A stretch of DNA of 63,589 nucleotides from Rhodospirillaceae bacterium (GTDB lineage Bacteria > Pseudomonadota > Alphaproteobacteria > Dongiales > Dongiaceae), in NCBI GenBank assembly GCA_008012315.1, contig SSEL01000016.1, forward strand, positions 1-63,589. Reading direction: 5' to 3'. Under the pieces are notes generated by a model, which ran no database searches, was not told the origin of the DNA, and saw nothing but the letters and a program-made list of their open reading frames with translations. Numbering within the stretch: the stretch's first letter is position 1; every line of letters starts with the position of its first letter. The translations under genes were made by a program, and so were the position numbers. Below are positions 8,240 to 16,179 of this stretch, one piece after another.

Positions 8240-9580
8240 ATGGAGCCGACCGGCCTTAGCCCTTTCGACATCGCCGCGATCCTGATCTTCGCCACCACGG
8301 TCCTGGCCTATCTCAATTATCACCTGCTGCATCTGCCGCCGGCCATCGCGCTGACGCTGATGGGCAGCCTTGCGGCGCTGGCGGTGATCGCGCTGGATCA
8401 TGCAGCACCGGAGCTGATGGCGCTGGAGCAGCTGCGCGGCTTCCTCGACCGGATCAGCCTGCGCGCGACTTTGTTGAACGGCGTGCTTTCCTTCCTGCTG
8501 TTCGCGCTGGCCTTGCAGGTGGATTTTCCCGTCCTGCGCCGCAATGTCTGGCAGGTGGCGAGCCTGAGCAGCGTCAGTGTGGTGCTGTCGGCGCTGCTGA
8601 TCGCCTGCGGCTTCTGGCTGGTGGCGGATTGGCTCGGCCTCGGCATGCCGTTCGTCTGGTGCCTGGTTTTCGGCGCGCTGATCAGCCCGACCGATCCGAC
8701 GGCGGTCGAAGGCGTCACCGAAAACGCCCGCATGCCCGTTTCCTTGAAAGCGACCCTGGCCGGCGAGAGCCTGTTCAATGACGGCGTCGCCATCGTGCTG
8801 TTCAGCCTGGCCGTCACCGCCGCCCTGGCGCCGAGCAGCTATAGCTGGGAAGCCGCCTTGCTGCTCTTCGCGCGCGAGGCGCTGGGCGGCGCCCTGTTCG
8901 GCCTTGCCATCGGCTGGCTGGCGCTGCAGGCGGTCCGCCGCATCGATGATTACAAGATCGAGGTGATGATCAGCCTCGCCGTGGTGCTGGGCGGCTATAC
9001 GCTGGCGCAGACGCTGCATGTCAGCGGCCCGGTCTGCGCCGCCATGTCCGGCCTGATCTTCGGCCATCACGGCGTCGAGCAATCGATGAGCCGGGAGACG
9101 CGCAGCTATATGGTGAAGTTCTGGGTCCTGATCGGCGACATCCTGAATGCCGTGCTGTTCCTGCTGGTGGGGTTGGAGCTGGCGGCGAGCCCGGCGCCGA
9201 GCTGGCTGCTGGCGGTCGCCGCGCTGGCCGCCATTCCGATCGCACTGGTCGCGCGGCTGATCTCCACCGTCCTGCCGCTTGGCCTGCTGCGCAAGGTGAC
9301 CACCGCGCCGCCCATCGCCTTCGATATCCTGATCTGGGCGGGAGCACGCGGCGGCGTCTCCATCGCGCTTGCCCTCTCGGTGCCGCGCGGGGAGTACTAT
9401 CCGCTGATCTTCGCCGCCACCTATGCCATCGTCGTCTTCACCGTCCTGGTCCAGGGCATCACCCTCGGCCCGCTGATCCGGGCGCGGCAGGCGGCGGATG
9501 CTTCGATGCCGCCGCCGGTGCTCCCCTCGGCTTCCCCCTCGGCGCCCCCTTCCGCCAAGTCTCCGCCTAATTCGGCGTGA
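8240..9580 (+). CDS. CPA1-family Na+/H+ (cation:proton) antiporter
   Basis: This 446-residue polytopic inner-membrane protein has about 12 hydrophobic segments. It carries the CPA1 signature elements ISPTDPTAVEGV (unwound TM4) and GESLFNDGVAIVLF (the ND ion-binding motif in TM5), plus a later conserved Arg in GARGGVSIALALS. It should exchange protons for Na+ or another monovalent cation, helping pH and salt homeostasis. The ATG at 8240 matches the family N-terminus, and upstream in-frame sequence is unlike coding sequence. The C-terminal tail is short and rich in Pro, Ser and Ala. Its last 14 bases overlap the remnant alcohol dehydrogenase on the other strand. Confidence 0.93.
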   Translation: MEPTGLSPFDIAAILIFATTVLAYLNYHLLHLPPAIALTLMGSLAALAVIALDHAAPELMALEQLRGFLDRISLRATLLNGVLSFLLFALALQVDFPVLRRNVWQVASLSSVSVVLSALLIACGFWLVADWLGLGMPFVWCLVFGALISPTDPTAVEGVTENARMPVSLKATLAGESLFNDGVAIVLFSLAVTAALAPSSYSWEAALLLFAREALGGALFGLAIGWLALQAVRRIDDYKIEVMISLAVVLGGYTLAQTLHVSGPVCAAMSGLIFGHHGVEQSMSRETRSYMVKFWVLIGDILNAVLFLLVGLELAASPAPSWLLAVAALAAIPIALVARLISTVLPLGLLRKVTTAPPIAFDILIWAGARGGVSIALALSVPRGEYYPLIFAATYAIVVFTVLVQGITLGPLIRARQAADASMPPPVLPSASPSAPPSAKSPPNSA

Positions 9581-9705
9581 GGGCGGCCTTCAGCACGCCG
9601 TCGCGCTGATGGGCGAAGAGGTCGTAGGCCGCGACGATCTGGTCCAGCTTGAAGCGATGCCTGGCAGCCATCGATGCTGACGATCGCTGCTTTCATCTTC
9701 GGCAT
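9567..9705 (-). pseudogene. Remnant of a zinc-dependent alcohol dehydrogenase (both ends, middle deleted)
   Basis: Read on the minus strand, an ATG at 9705 with an upstream GGAGA starts MPKMKAAIVSI, a typical medium-chain dehydrogenase N-terminus. Within a dozen codons a change of frame leads into HRFKLDQIVAAYDLFAHQRD and GVLKAALTPN followed by a stop at 9567-9569. That is the family's C-terminal HxFxLdei..AYdlF block. Roughly 300 residues are missing, so a single large internal deletion left only the two tips. The 3' end overlaps the antiporter gene tail by 14 bp. This is translation and motif comparison by eye; the parent subfamily is not determined. Confidence 0.72.
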
Positions 9706-9805
9706 CTCAGTCTCCTTCCGGATGGGAACGGGCTGGCGCATGCTGGACGCAGATTTTTGCCGCAGCATAAGCGCGCCACCTTGCCAAACCAAGGGGACCG
9801 GAACC

Positions 9806-9830
9806 GGAACCCGGCTTTGTCCCGCGTGTT
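9806..9830 (+). promoter_or_regulatory. EcfG-type promoter motif ahead of DUF2934 gene
   Basis: GGAAC at 9806-9810, a 16-bp spacer, then TGTT at 9827-9830. The alphaproteobacterial general-stress sigma factor EcfG recognises GGAAC-N16/17-CGTT or close variants. The motif ends 35 bp before the ATG of the DUF2934 gene. Confidence 0.5.
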
Positions 9831-9865
9831 TAACAATTGGAACGTTCGACTGCAGGAGGGATAGA

Positions 9866-10057
9866 ATGACGGTATCTCAGGACCGCATCCGTGCGCGCGC
9901 CCACAAGATCTGGAAAGAACAGGGCGATGAGCAGCACAAGGCGGAAGATTACATGGAATTGGCCCGCAAGATGATTGAAGAGGAAGAGGAGCTCGGCCTG
10001 CCGGTTAATCCCTACCCGATCAATCAAGAATCCGAGATCGGCAAGCGGCGCCGCTAG
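9866..10057 (+). CDS. DUF2934 domain protein
   Basis: A 63-residue, highly charged small protein. It reads RIRARAHKIWKEQGDEQHKA followed by the EDYMELARKMIEEEEEL helix, which is the DUF2934 pattern (RIRxRAyxiWexeG...h...a). Such proteins are frequent in alphaproteobacterial stress regulons, but no biochemical function is established. AGGAGGG lies five bases before the ATG. The upstream GGAAC-N16-TGTT motif and the strong hairpin terminator at 10140 make it a self-contained transcription unit. Confidence 0.85.
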   Translation: MTVSQDRIRARAHKIWKEQGDEQHKAEDYMELARKMIEEEEELGLPVNPYPINQESEIGKRRR

Positions 10058-10139
10058 GCCGCTGCCGGTCACGGCCTGCCCGGCTGATGGCCGGCTTATA
10101 GCGTTTTCATCATGCGTCTCACCTAGCATGACTGCTCCC

Positions 10140-10170
10140 ACCCTCCTCTCCCGGCGAGAGGAGGGTTTCT
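10140..10170 (+). terminator. Rho-independent terminator
   Basis: CCCTCCTCTC pairs perfectly with GAGAGGAGGG across the 5-base loop CCGGC, flanked by an A/T pair, followed by TTTCTTTTC. It fits the end of the DUF2934 transcript (stop at 10057) and lies just before the convergent osmC-like gene. Confidence 0.8.
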
Positions 10171-10182
10171 TTTCATCGTTCG

Positions 10183-10656
10183 CTATTCGGCCGCGACCGA
10201 GATGAGCGGCTCGTGGCGCACTGGAAAATTCATCGAGGCGGCGATGAAGCAATCGGCATGCGCCTGGTGATGCAGCCGCAACGCGAGATCGCGGTCATGG
10301 CCGGCGGCGATGATCACCTGCGGGCGCAGCATGACCTCGCTGAAGGCGCCGCCACTGCCCTTTTCCACCATGGTGCCCGCCGCCTTGTCCTCGTAGGCGA
10401 GGACATGCAGCTTCGCCCGCGCCGCCAAGGCGAGATAGGTCAGCATGTGACAGCCGGACAAAGCCGCCAGCAGCAGGTCCTCCGGATTGTACCGCTCGGC
10501 CTTGCCGAGAAAGGCGGTATCGGCGGTCAACAGCAGCACCGGCTTGCCCGCGCTTTGCACCGTATAATCGCGGCTATAGGCACGATAGGCGCTGGTCGGC
10601 CCCTGCGCCGCCCCGGTCCAGATCAGATGCGTGGCGTAATGATGGTCATGCGGCAT
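10183..10656 (-). CDS. OsmC family peroxiredoxin-like protein
   Basis: This 157-residue OsmC/Ohr-fold protein should reduce organic hydroperoxides through two cysteines. The peroxidatic Cys is in LLLAALSGCHMLTYLA and the second in AHADCFIAASMNFPVRHEP, both at the expected places. The ATG at 10656 is preceded by AAAGGAAC. It is cytoplasmic and monocistronic. In this neighbourhood of stress genes an oxidative-stress role is plausible; whether it is closest to OsmC, Ohr or YhfA-like proteins is not resolved. Confidence 0.9.
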   Translation of the reverse strand: MPHDHHYATHLIWTGAAQGPTSAYRAYSRDYTVQSAGKPVLLLTADTAFLGKAERYNPEDLLLAALSGCHMLTYLALAARAKLHVLAYEDKAAGTMVEKGSGGAFSEVMLRPQVIIAAGHDRDLALRLHHQAHADCFIAASMNFPVRHEPLISVAAE

Positions 10657-10686
10657 GGGATGGTTCCTTTGCTGTGTCCTTATGCA

Positions 10687-10720
10687 GTGCCCGGCCTTGA
10701 GCCGGGGTCCATCGTGGCGC
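10687..10720. repeat. Dispersed palindromic repeat (CCCGGCCTTGAGCCGGGG type)
   Basis: The core CCCGGCCTTGAGCCGGGG followed by TCCATCGTGGCG lies 30 bp upstream of the OsmC start. It belongs to the sub-type with CCCCGG arms instead of CCTCGG arms. Confidence 0.7.
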
Positions 10721-10780
10721 CTGATGAACAGTGCCTGTCTTGCATCGCTCCTCACGCAACATCACGCGCGGTTTCTGCCA

Positions 10781-10993
10781 TCAGATACGCCAGAACGGCC
10801 GGCAGGTTTCGGGTTGGATATCGGCGCGGCTGAGGCCGAGATCCTTGAGCTGGTCGTCATCCAGCGCGGCAAGGGCGCGGCGCTGGCGGGCCGTTTCCCG
10901 GCAGCTTGCCAGCCAGTCGAACCCGGCCAGCAGCAGACTGCCGAGCAGGTCGCGGCAGCCGAGCGCCAGGCGGAAAGCGAGATTGCGGTTCAT
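10781..10993 (-). CDS. DUF1127 family small protein
   Basis: A 70-residue basic protein ending in RQRRALAALDDDQLKDLGLS followed by RADI, the DUF1127 (YjiS-like) signature RRxLxxLdDrxLkDIGLsRxdi. Small alphaproteobacterial DUF1127 proteins have been linked to phosphate and carbon metabolism and to RNA binding, but that is family knowledge and not visible here. The start at 10993 is preceded by a GGGGGGAAG purine run. It is divergent from the LysR gene at 11109 across 115 bp, the classical arrangement for a LysR regulator and its target. Confidence 0.88.
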   Translation of the reverse strand: MNRNLAFRLALGCRDLLGSLLLAGFDWLASCRETARQRRALAALDDDQLKDLGLSRADIQPETCRPFWRI

Positions 10994-11108
10994 GACGGCT
11001 TCCCCCCTATGTCGAAGCGGCGCCAACCGGAAGCGGCTGGACAGGCTTTCTTTTATGTCCGCATAATTGCCGGTGACAGCCGAAGTTATGCGAAAGGAAG
11101 CTGCAAAA

Positions 11109-12014
11109 ATGCAGGCGATCAACTGGAACGATCTGCGCTATATCCTGGCCATCGCCCGGGGCAACAGCCTGGCCGCGGCGGCGCGGCAGCTCGGCGTCGA
11201 CGAGACGACGGTGAGCCGCCGGCTGAGCGCGGTGGAACGGGCGCTGGAGGCGCGGCTCTTCGTCCGTGTCGCCGGCGGCAAGCTGCTGCCCAGCGAAGCC
11301 GGAGAACTCGCCATGGGATATGCCGAACAGGTGGAGCAGGATGTCGGCCGCTTGCACGGCGCCGTCGCCGGCAAGGACGCGGCGGCGATCGGCAAGGTGC
11401 GGCTGACCTCCGTGCCGCAGCTGGTCAACGGCGTGCTGATCCCGGCCATGGGCGTGCTGCTGGACAGGCATCCGGGCCTGCAGGTCGAGCTGGTCGCCGA
11501 CCAGCGCTATTTGAGCTTGACCAAGCGGGAGACCGATATCGCCTTGCGCCTCGGCCGGCCGAACAGCGATATCGGCGCCGCCGTGCTGACGCGCAAGATC
11601 GGGCTGCTGGCTTATGCCGTCTATGGGCCGGCCAATGCGGCGCCGCGCGAGGCCGCCGCCTTGCCTTGGATCACCTATGACGAGAGCATGGCGCAGGTAC
11701 CGCTGGCCAAATGGCTGGCAAACGTGGCGGCGCGGGATAACGCACGAGATAATTGCGGCCCGACCCCGCTCACGCTCAACGATCCGGTCAGCATCGCCGC
11801 GGCGGTGCGGGCCGGGATCGGCAAATCGCTGCTGCCGATCGCGCTGATGAAAGGCGATCCGGCCTTCCGGCGGCTGAAGGACAAGGACTGGCCGGCGGCG
11901 CCGGAGCGCGAGATCTGGCTGCTGATCCATCCCGACCAGCGGCCGCTGGCCCGGATCGGCGCCGTCATCGACTGGATCGAAACCACGCTGGCGAAACGCG
12001 GCATGGCTGCGTGA
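11109..12014 (+). CDS. LysR family transcriptional regulator
   Basis: This 301-residue regulator has a winged helix-turn-helix at residues 3-62 (LRYILAIARGNSLAAAARQL, DETTVSRRLSAVERALEARL). The effector-binding domain follows, with the usual RLTSVPQLVNGVLIPAM start and DIALRLGRP segment. It is divergent from the DUF1127 gene, so self-regulation and control of that gene are likely. The start chosen is the ATG at 11109, with AGGAAG upstream; ATG 11088 is an alternative. The last eight codons lie inside the first unit of a 28-bp tandem repeat, so the C-terminal AKRGMAA is repeat-derived and the stop falls in unit 1. Confidence 0.9.
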   Translation: MQAINWNDLRYILAIARGNSLAAAARQLGVDETTVSRRLSAVERALEARLFVRVAGGKLLPSEAGELAMGYAEQVEQDVGRLHGAVAGKDAAAIGKVRLTSVPQLVNGVLIPAMGVLLDRHPGLQVELVADQRYLSLTKRETDIALRLGRPNSDIGAAVLTRKIGLLAYAVYGPANAAPREAAALPWITYDESMAQVPLAKWLANVAARDNARDNCGPTPLTLNDPVSIAAAVRAGIGKSLLPIALMKGDPAFRRLKDKDWPAAPEREIWLLIHPDQRPLARIGAVIDWIETTLAKRGMAA

Positions 12015-12158
12015 GGCCGCGAAACGCGGCATGGCTGCGTGAAGCCGCGAAACGCGGCAGGGGCGCGTGAAGCCGCGAAACGCGGCGGGGGCGCGTGAAG
12101 CCGCGAAACGCGGCAGGGGCGCGTGAAGCCGCGAAGCGCGGCAGGGCTGCATGAGACA
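11991..12158. repeat. 28-bp tandem repeat, six units, each with a hairpin
   Basis: Six head-to-tail 28-bp units start at 11991, 12019, 12047, 12075, 12103 and 12131. The consensus begins GCGAAACGCGGCAGGG and ends GCGCGTGAAGCC; the last unit is degenerate. At each unit junction GCCGCG-AAA-CGCGGC forms a perfect 6-bp stem with a 3-base loop. The array begins inside the LysR coding sequence and ends 48 bp before the next gene. Units have no spacers between them, so it is not a CRISPR array. Twenty-eight is not a multiple of three, so the array cannot be a simple protein repeat. Confidence 0.9.
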
Positions 12159-12206
12159 GATCGGCGCATCATCTGCTATACTCAACATCGAAGAAGGACG
12201 TATCGC

Positions 12207-12998
12207 ATGGCCGAGCCACTTCGCACTGCCCCGCTTCGCATCGCCCTGATTGGCGATTACAAACCCACCAAGGAAGCGCATCAGGGCATCCCGCCCTCCC
12301 TCACCATGGCCGCCGCCACACTGGGCATCGAGATCGGCTTCAACTGGATCGGCACGGAGACGGTGCCGCAGGCGCGCACGGATACGGCGGCGTTCCTGGG
12401 CGATTACGATGGCCTGTGGTGCGTGCCGGGCAGTCCCTATCGCAGCATGGAAGGCGCGCTGGCCGCGATCCGCACCGCCCGCGAGACCCGCCTGCCCTTC
12501 CTCGGCACCTGCGGCGGTTTCCAGCATGCGCTGATCGATTATATGCGCGAGGTGCTGGACCAGCGCGCCGCCGATCACGGCGAATCAAATCCCGAGGCGG
12601 AAATGGCGGTGATCGCGCCGCTCACCTGTTCGCTGAAAGGCGCCACGGGAACGATCAACCTGACCCCCGGTTCGCGCCTGGCGGCGGTCTTCGGCCGCGC
12701 CAGCACGATCGAGCGCTATCATTGCAGCTATGGCTTCAATCCGGCCTATCGCGCGCTGATCGACGGCGGCGTCGCGCGTGGCGGCCTGCGCTTCACCGGC
12801 TTCGACCCGGCCGGCGAACCGCGCGCCTTCGAACTCGGCGCCAGCACGCTCGACCGCAATGCCGGCAGCAGCGGGCATCCCTTCTTCATGGCCACCTTGT
12901 TCCAGCCGGAACGCGCCGCCTTGCGCGGCGAACACCATCCGCTGATCGCCGCCTTCGTCGCGGCCGCAGGGCATCATCAGCGCGGCCGCAAACCTTAA
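12207..12998 (+). CDS. CTP synthase C-terminal-region-related glutamine amidotransferase-like protein
   Basis: This 263-residue protein resembles the glutaminase half of CTP synthase without the synthetase half. The nucleophile-elbow Cys is present (FLGTCGGFQHALIDY, C102). The downstream catalytic His-x-Glu of class I amidotransferases reads LFQPE: Glu235 is kept, but the His position is Gln233. Proteins annotated 'CTP synthase C-terminal region-related (seleno)protein' have this form, some with selenocysteine in place of Cys. Its reaction is unknown, and normal glutaminase activity is doubtful. AAGGA lies nine bases before the ATG. A TATACT box at 12175-12180 could be its -10 element. It starts 48 bp after the tandem repeat array. 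Confidence 0.82.
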   Translation: MAEPLRTAPLRIALIGDYKPTKEAHQGIPPSLTMAAATLGIEIGFNWIGTETVPQARTDTAAFLGDYDGLWCVPGSPYRSMEGALAAIRTARETRLPFLGTCGGFQHALIDYMREVLDQRAADHGESNPEAEMAVIAPLTCSLKGATGTINLTPGSRLAAVFGRASTIERYHCSYGFNPAYRALIDGGVARGGLRFTGFDPAGEPRAFELGASTLDRNAGSSGHPFFMATLFQPERAALRGEHHPLIAAFVAAAGHHQRGRKP

Positions 12999-13004
12999 AT
13001 CCCC

Positions 13005-13504
13005 TCAATCATCGGGCGGGAAGCGGGTCTCGATATCGGCCCAGTATTGCAGGTCGACGACCTTCTCGAAGCTTTCCATATCGACGCTGCAGCCGAGATC
13101 GAGCGGTCGGCGGTCGGGATCACCTTCTTGCCGGACATATGCCCGCAACGCTTCGGCGCCTGCTGGTCCTCGATGAAAATGGCCTGCACGCCGCGATCGG
13201 CGAAAGTCGAGACGGTATGCGTCACGTTCTTCGCATCGCCATAGCCGTCGTCGCAATCGACCAGGACCGGCAGGGTCGCCGCCTTGAAAATGCTTTCCAC
13301 CAGGGAAGTCTTTTCGGCGAAATGCGTCAGGTCGATATCGGGCAGCCCATAGCGCGCACCGATCACCGCGAAGCCGCCGATCTGATCGGCAGCGAAGCCC
13401 GCTTGCTGGATCAACCGCGCCGTCAAGGCATCATGTGCCAGAGGCAGAAGCAGCGGCTTATGCGCATCGAGAAGTCGCCACCAACTGGAAGACCGCTCCG
13501 TCAT
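13005..13504 (-). pseudogene. Internally deleted isocitrate lyase/PEP mutase family gene
   Basis: From ATG 13504 the frame reads LLDAHKPLLLPLAHDALTAR, GAFAADQIGGF-like sequence, DLTHFAEKT, LPVLVDCDDGYGDAKNV and GVQAIFIEDQQAPKRCGHMS, which is the N-terminal half of this family including the metal-binding DxDDGYG region. After GKKVIPT the similarity stops. In another frame it resumes only as VDMESFEKVVDLQYWADIETRF, the C-terminal tip, ending at the stop at 13005. A normal member is near 280-290 residues, so about 120 internal residues are gone. The active-site barrel is therefore incomplete and the gene should be non-functional. Confidence 0.7.
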
Positions 13505-13538
13505 GAGATAGCTCTGCGTTGTTCCTGACGAAGCCATC

Positions 13539-13563
13539 AACAGGCGAAAGACCGCCATGTTCC
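13539..13563 (-). promoter_or_regulatory. EcfG-type motif ahead of the PEP mutase remnant
   Basis: On the minus strand GGAAC (13563-13559), a 16-bp spacer and TGTT (13542-13539) lie 35 bp before the remnant gene's ATG. This single match is weak because the -10 is permissive, but its spacing equals that of the other sites. Confidence 0.3.
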
Positions 13564-13737
13564 CGCAGCGAACCGTCATCGCCGGTGCGACTTGCACCGG
13601 ATGGGGAACCAATAGAGCGATCGTCACTTGATCGGGATCAGGCACGCATCCTCTCGCCGATCGATGCGAGATCGCGAGACGCGGTCGTGTCGAGGCTAAG
13701 CACCAGCACGACGATCTTACCCAAGAGGAGTACCGCG

Positions 13738-14649
13738 ATGTACATGCACAACAAGCGACTGATGTATACGGTACGGGTGTCCGAGCCCGATCCCCGCCTG
13801 GCGACGCTGATGCTGGAGCAGTTCGGCGGACCGCAGGGAGAGCTGGCGGCGGCCATGCGCTATTTCACCCAGGCCCTGGGCGAGAACGATCCCGGCCGCA
13901 AGGACATGCTTCACGATATCGCGACGGAAGAGCTGAGCCATCTGGAAGTGATCGGCAATATCGTGGTGATGCTGAACAAGGGCGTCAAAGCGAAGATGGC
14001 GGAAGGCGTGGAGACCGGCGAGCTGCTCAGCGACGTGTTCCGTGGCGGCGAGAGCCATCTGACCTCACTGCTCTATGGCGGCGGGCCGGCTTTGGTGAAT
14101 TCCGGCGGTGCGCCCTGGACCGCCGCCTATATCGACAGTATCGGCGATCCCACCTGCGATCTGCGCTCGAACATCGCCGCCGAGGCGCGGGCGAAGATCG
14201 TCTATGAACGCCTGATCAACGTCACCGACGATCCCGGCGTCAAGGATGCGCTGGGCTTCCTGATGACCCGCGAAGTGGCACATCAGAAATCCTTCGAGAA
14301 AGCGCTCTATTCGATCCGCCCGAACTTCCCGCCGGGCAAGCTGCCGGGCAAGGAAGAATTCGCCAGCGTCTATTTCAACATGTCGAAGGGCGACGGCGAT
14401 ATGCGCGGCCCGTGGAACCAGGGCGATCAATGGGATTACGAGGAGGGCGATGCCAAGCCCAAGAAGGGATCCGTCGATATGGGCACGGCCTCGGTCGAGT
14501 TGAGTGAAAGCGATCTCGCCTTGGATGAAGCCCTGACCGAACGAACCGCCTCGCTGACCGATATCGACCCGGTCACCGGCGCCGATCTCGGTGCCGGCCC
14601 GGGTGCCGGCCGCACCAAGCCGGTGGATGACCTGGCCGAAAGTGAATAG
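13738..14649 (+). CDS. Manganese catalase
   Basis: This 303-residue non-haem catalase disproportionates hydrogen peroxide using a dimanganese centre in a four-helix bundle. All five metal ligands expected from the Lactiplantibacillus plantarum enzyme are visible: E35 (GPQGE), E65 and H68 (EELSHLE), E149 (AAEARAK) and H182 (REVAHQK). Length is typical. The C-terminal 60 residues form an acidic tail (SVELSESDLALDEAL). AGAGGAG lies seven bases before ATG 13738; the frame is open farther upstream without similarity. It is followed after 76 bp by an Nramp transporter, which could import the Mn2+ it needs. Confidence 0.95.
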   Translation: MYMHNKRLMYTVRVSEPDPRLATLMLEQFGGPQGELAAAMRYFTQALGENDPGRKDMLHDIATEELSHLEVIGNIVVMLNKGVKAKMAEGVETGELLSDVFRGGESHLTSLLYGGGPALVNSGGAPWTAAYIDSIGDPTCDLRSNIAAEARAKIVYERLINVTDDPGVKDALGFLMTREVAHQKSFEKALYSIRPNFPPGKLPGKEEFASVYFNMSKGDGDMRGPWNQGDQWDYEEGDAKPKKGSVDMGTASVELSESDLALDEALTERTASLTDIDPVTGADLGAGPGAGRTKPVDDLAESE

Positions 14650-14725
14650 AGCGGATGGTGCATAAGGCCGGGCATCCATAGCTCGGCTACCTGCCGGTGA
14701 ACCTTCCAGGGCGGCCAAGACAAAC

Positions 14726-16105
14726 ATGCTCAAACGCTACGATCCCTCGGAAGACGTGTACCGCGAAACGGAAAACACACAGAAGCCTGGCCCGCCGATA
14801 GCGGCGGGCCTCCCTCCTCCTTCGAAAAAAGTACCGATCGGCTACCGGCGCCTGCTGGCAGCGCTGGGTCCCGGCTATCTGGTGGCGGTCGGCTATATGG
14901 ATCCCGGCAACTGGGTCACGGATATTGCCGCCGGATCGACCTTCGCCTATGACCTGCTGTCGGTTGTCTTCCTCGCCAATCTGATGGCGATGCTGCTGCA
15001 GTCGCTCTGCGCGCGGCTCGGCATCGCAACGGGCCGCGATCTCGCCCAGCTTTGCCGCGACGTCTATCCAAGGCCGGTCTGCCTGGTGCTATGGGCGGTG
15101 TGCCAGGTGGCGATCGTCGCCTGCGATCTCGCCGAAGTTGTCGGGACGGCCATCGCCTTGTCGCTGCTGTTCCATATCCCGCTCTTGCCCAGCATCTGGC
15201 TGACCGGCCTCAGCACCGTTGTCATCCTGCTGGTGCAGAGGAGCGGCCGGCGTTCCCTGGAACTGACGGTGATCTGCCTCACACTGGTCGTCGCTTTCTG
15301 CCTGCTCGCGGAATTGATCTTCGCGCGGCCGGCCTTGACTGCCGTGGCCGCCGGCTTCCTGCCGACACCGGATCTCATCTCGACGCCCGAGCGGCTCTAT
15401 CTGGCGATCGGCATCATCGGCGCCACGGTCATGCCGCATAATCTTTACCTGCATAGCGCGCTGGTGCGCGGCAAACCCACTCATACACAGGATGCGCGGG
15501 CACAGAATGCGCGGGGTGACGGCAGGCGCCGTGCCTTGTCCTATGCTGTCTTCGATACCTGCCTCGCCCTGTTCTTCGCCTTCCTGGTCAATGCGGCGAT
15601 CCTGATCCTCGCCGCCAGCGCCTTTCATGGACGCGGCCTGGCGCAACCGATCGATCTGCGCGACGCCTATCATCTGCTGGCGCCGCTGCTCGGTACCTCG
15701 CTTGCCAGCCTGTTGTTCGGCGTCGCCTTGCTGGCGGCCGGGCAGAATTCCACCGTCACCGCCACGCTTGCCGGCCAGGTGGTCATGGAAGGTTTTCTCG
15801 GCCTGCGCCTGGCGCCCTGGGTGACGCGCATCATGACCCGCTGCGCGGCCCTTGTTCCCGCGCTGCTGGTGACAGCCTTGGCCGGCGACAAGGCGCTGAC
15901 TGAACTTCTGCTGCTGAGCCAGGTGATCCTGAGCCTGCAATTGCCCTTCGCCGTCGTGCCGCTCATCCATTTTTGCACCAGCCGGCGCCTGATGGGATCC
16001 CTGGTCAGTCCGCCTTGGCTCACCCTCCCCGCCTGCCTGGTGGCCGCCTTGCTGATCTTCCTCAATGCCAGGCTGGTGGCCGATTTCCTCATCTCATCGC
16101 CCTGA
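14726..16105 (+). CDS. mntH: Nramp family Mn2+/divalent metal transporter
   Basis: This 459-residue inner-membrane protein has about 11 transmembrane segments. The metal-site motif of TM1, DPGN, is at residues 59-62 (GYMDPGNWVTDIAAG), and the TM6 motif appears as TVMPHNLYLHSALV. Both are diagnostic of Nramp proton-coupled divalent metal importers. A 35-residue charged, Pro-rich N-terminal extension precedes the core. Position directly after manganese catalase suggests it supplies Mn2+ to that enzyme; the pair may share a transcript, as only 76 bp separate them and no terminator is evident. The gene symbol is by family resemblance. Confidence 0.92.
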   Translation: MLKRYDPSEDVYRETENTQKPGPPIAAGLPPPSKKVPIGYRRLLAALGPGYLVAVGYMDPGNWVTDIAAGSTFAYDLLSVVFLANLMAMLLQSLCARLGIATGRDLAQLCRDVYPRPVCLVLWAVCQVAIVACDLAEVVGTAIALSLLFHIPLLPSIWLTGLSTVVILLVQRSGRRSLELTVICLTLVVAFCLLAELIFARPALTAVAAGFLPTPDLISTPERLYLAIGIIGATVMPHNLYLHSALVRGKPTHTQDARAQNARGDGRRRALSYAVFDTCLALFFAFLVNAAILILAASAFHGRGLAQPIDLRDAYHLLAPLLGTSLASLLFGVALLAAGQNSTVTATLAGQVVMEGFLGLRLAPWVTRIMTRCAALVPALLVTALAGDKALTELLLLSQVILSLQLPFAVVPLIHFCTSRRLMGSLVSPPWLTLPACLVAALLIFLNARLVADFLISSP

Positions 16106-16126
16106 CGGCAATCATCGCAGGCCGGT

Positions 16127-16151
16127 GGAACCTATCGATGTGCCGGCCATT
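16127..16151 (+). promoter_or_regulatory. EcfG-type promoter motif
   Basis: GGAAC at 16127-16131, a 16-bp spacer, then CATT at 16148-16151, 28 bp before the start of the small gene at 16180. The -10 differs from CGTT at one base. Confidence 0.4.
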
Positions 16152-16179
16152 GACTCACATCACCGATGGAGAGACCTGC

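Noticed and set aside
11991..12158. Possible CRISPR array of 28-bp repeats
   Set aside because: Units follow each other without spacers, and no cas genes are near.
13606..13630. GGAAC upstream of manganese catalase as another EcfG site
   Set aside because: The position 16 bp downstream reads ACTT, not matching the -10 pattern.
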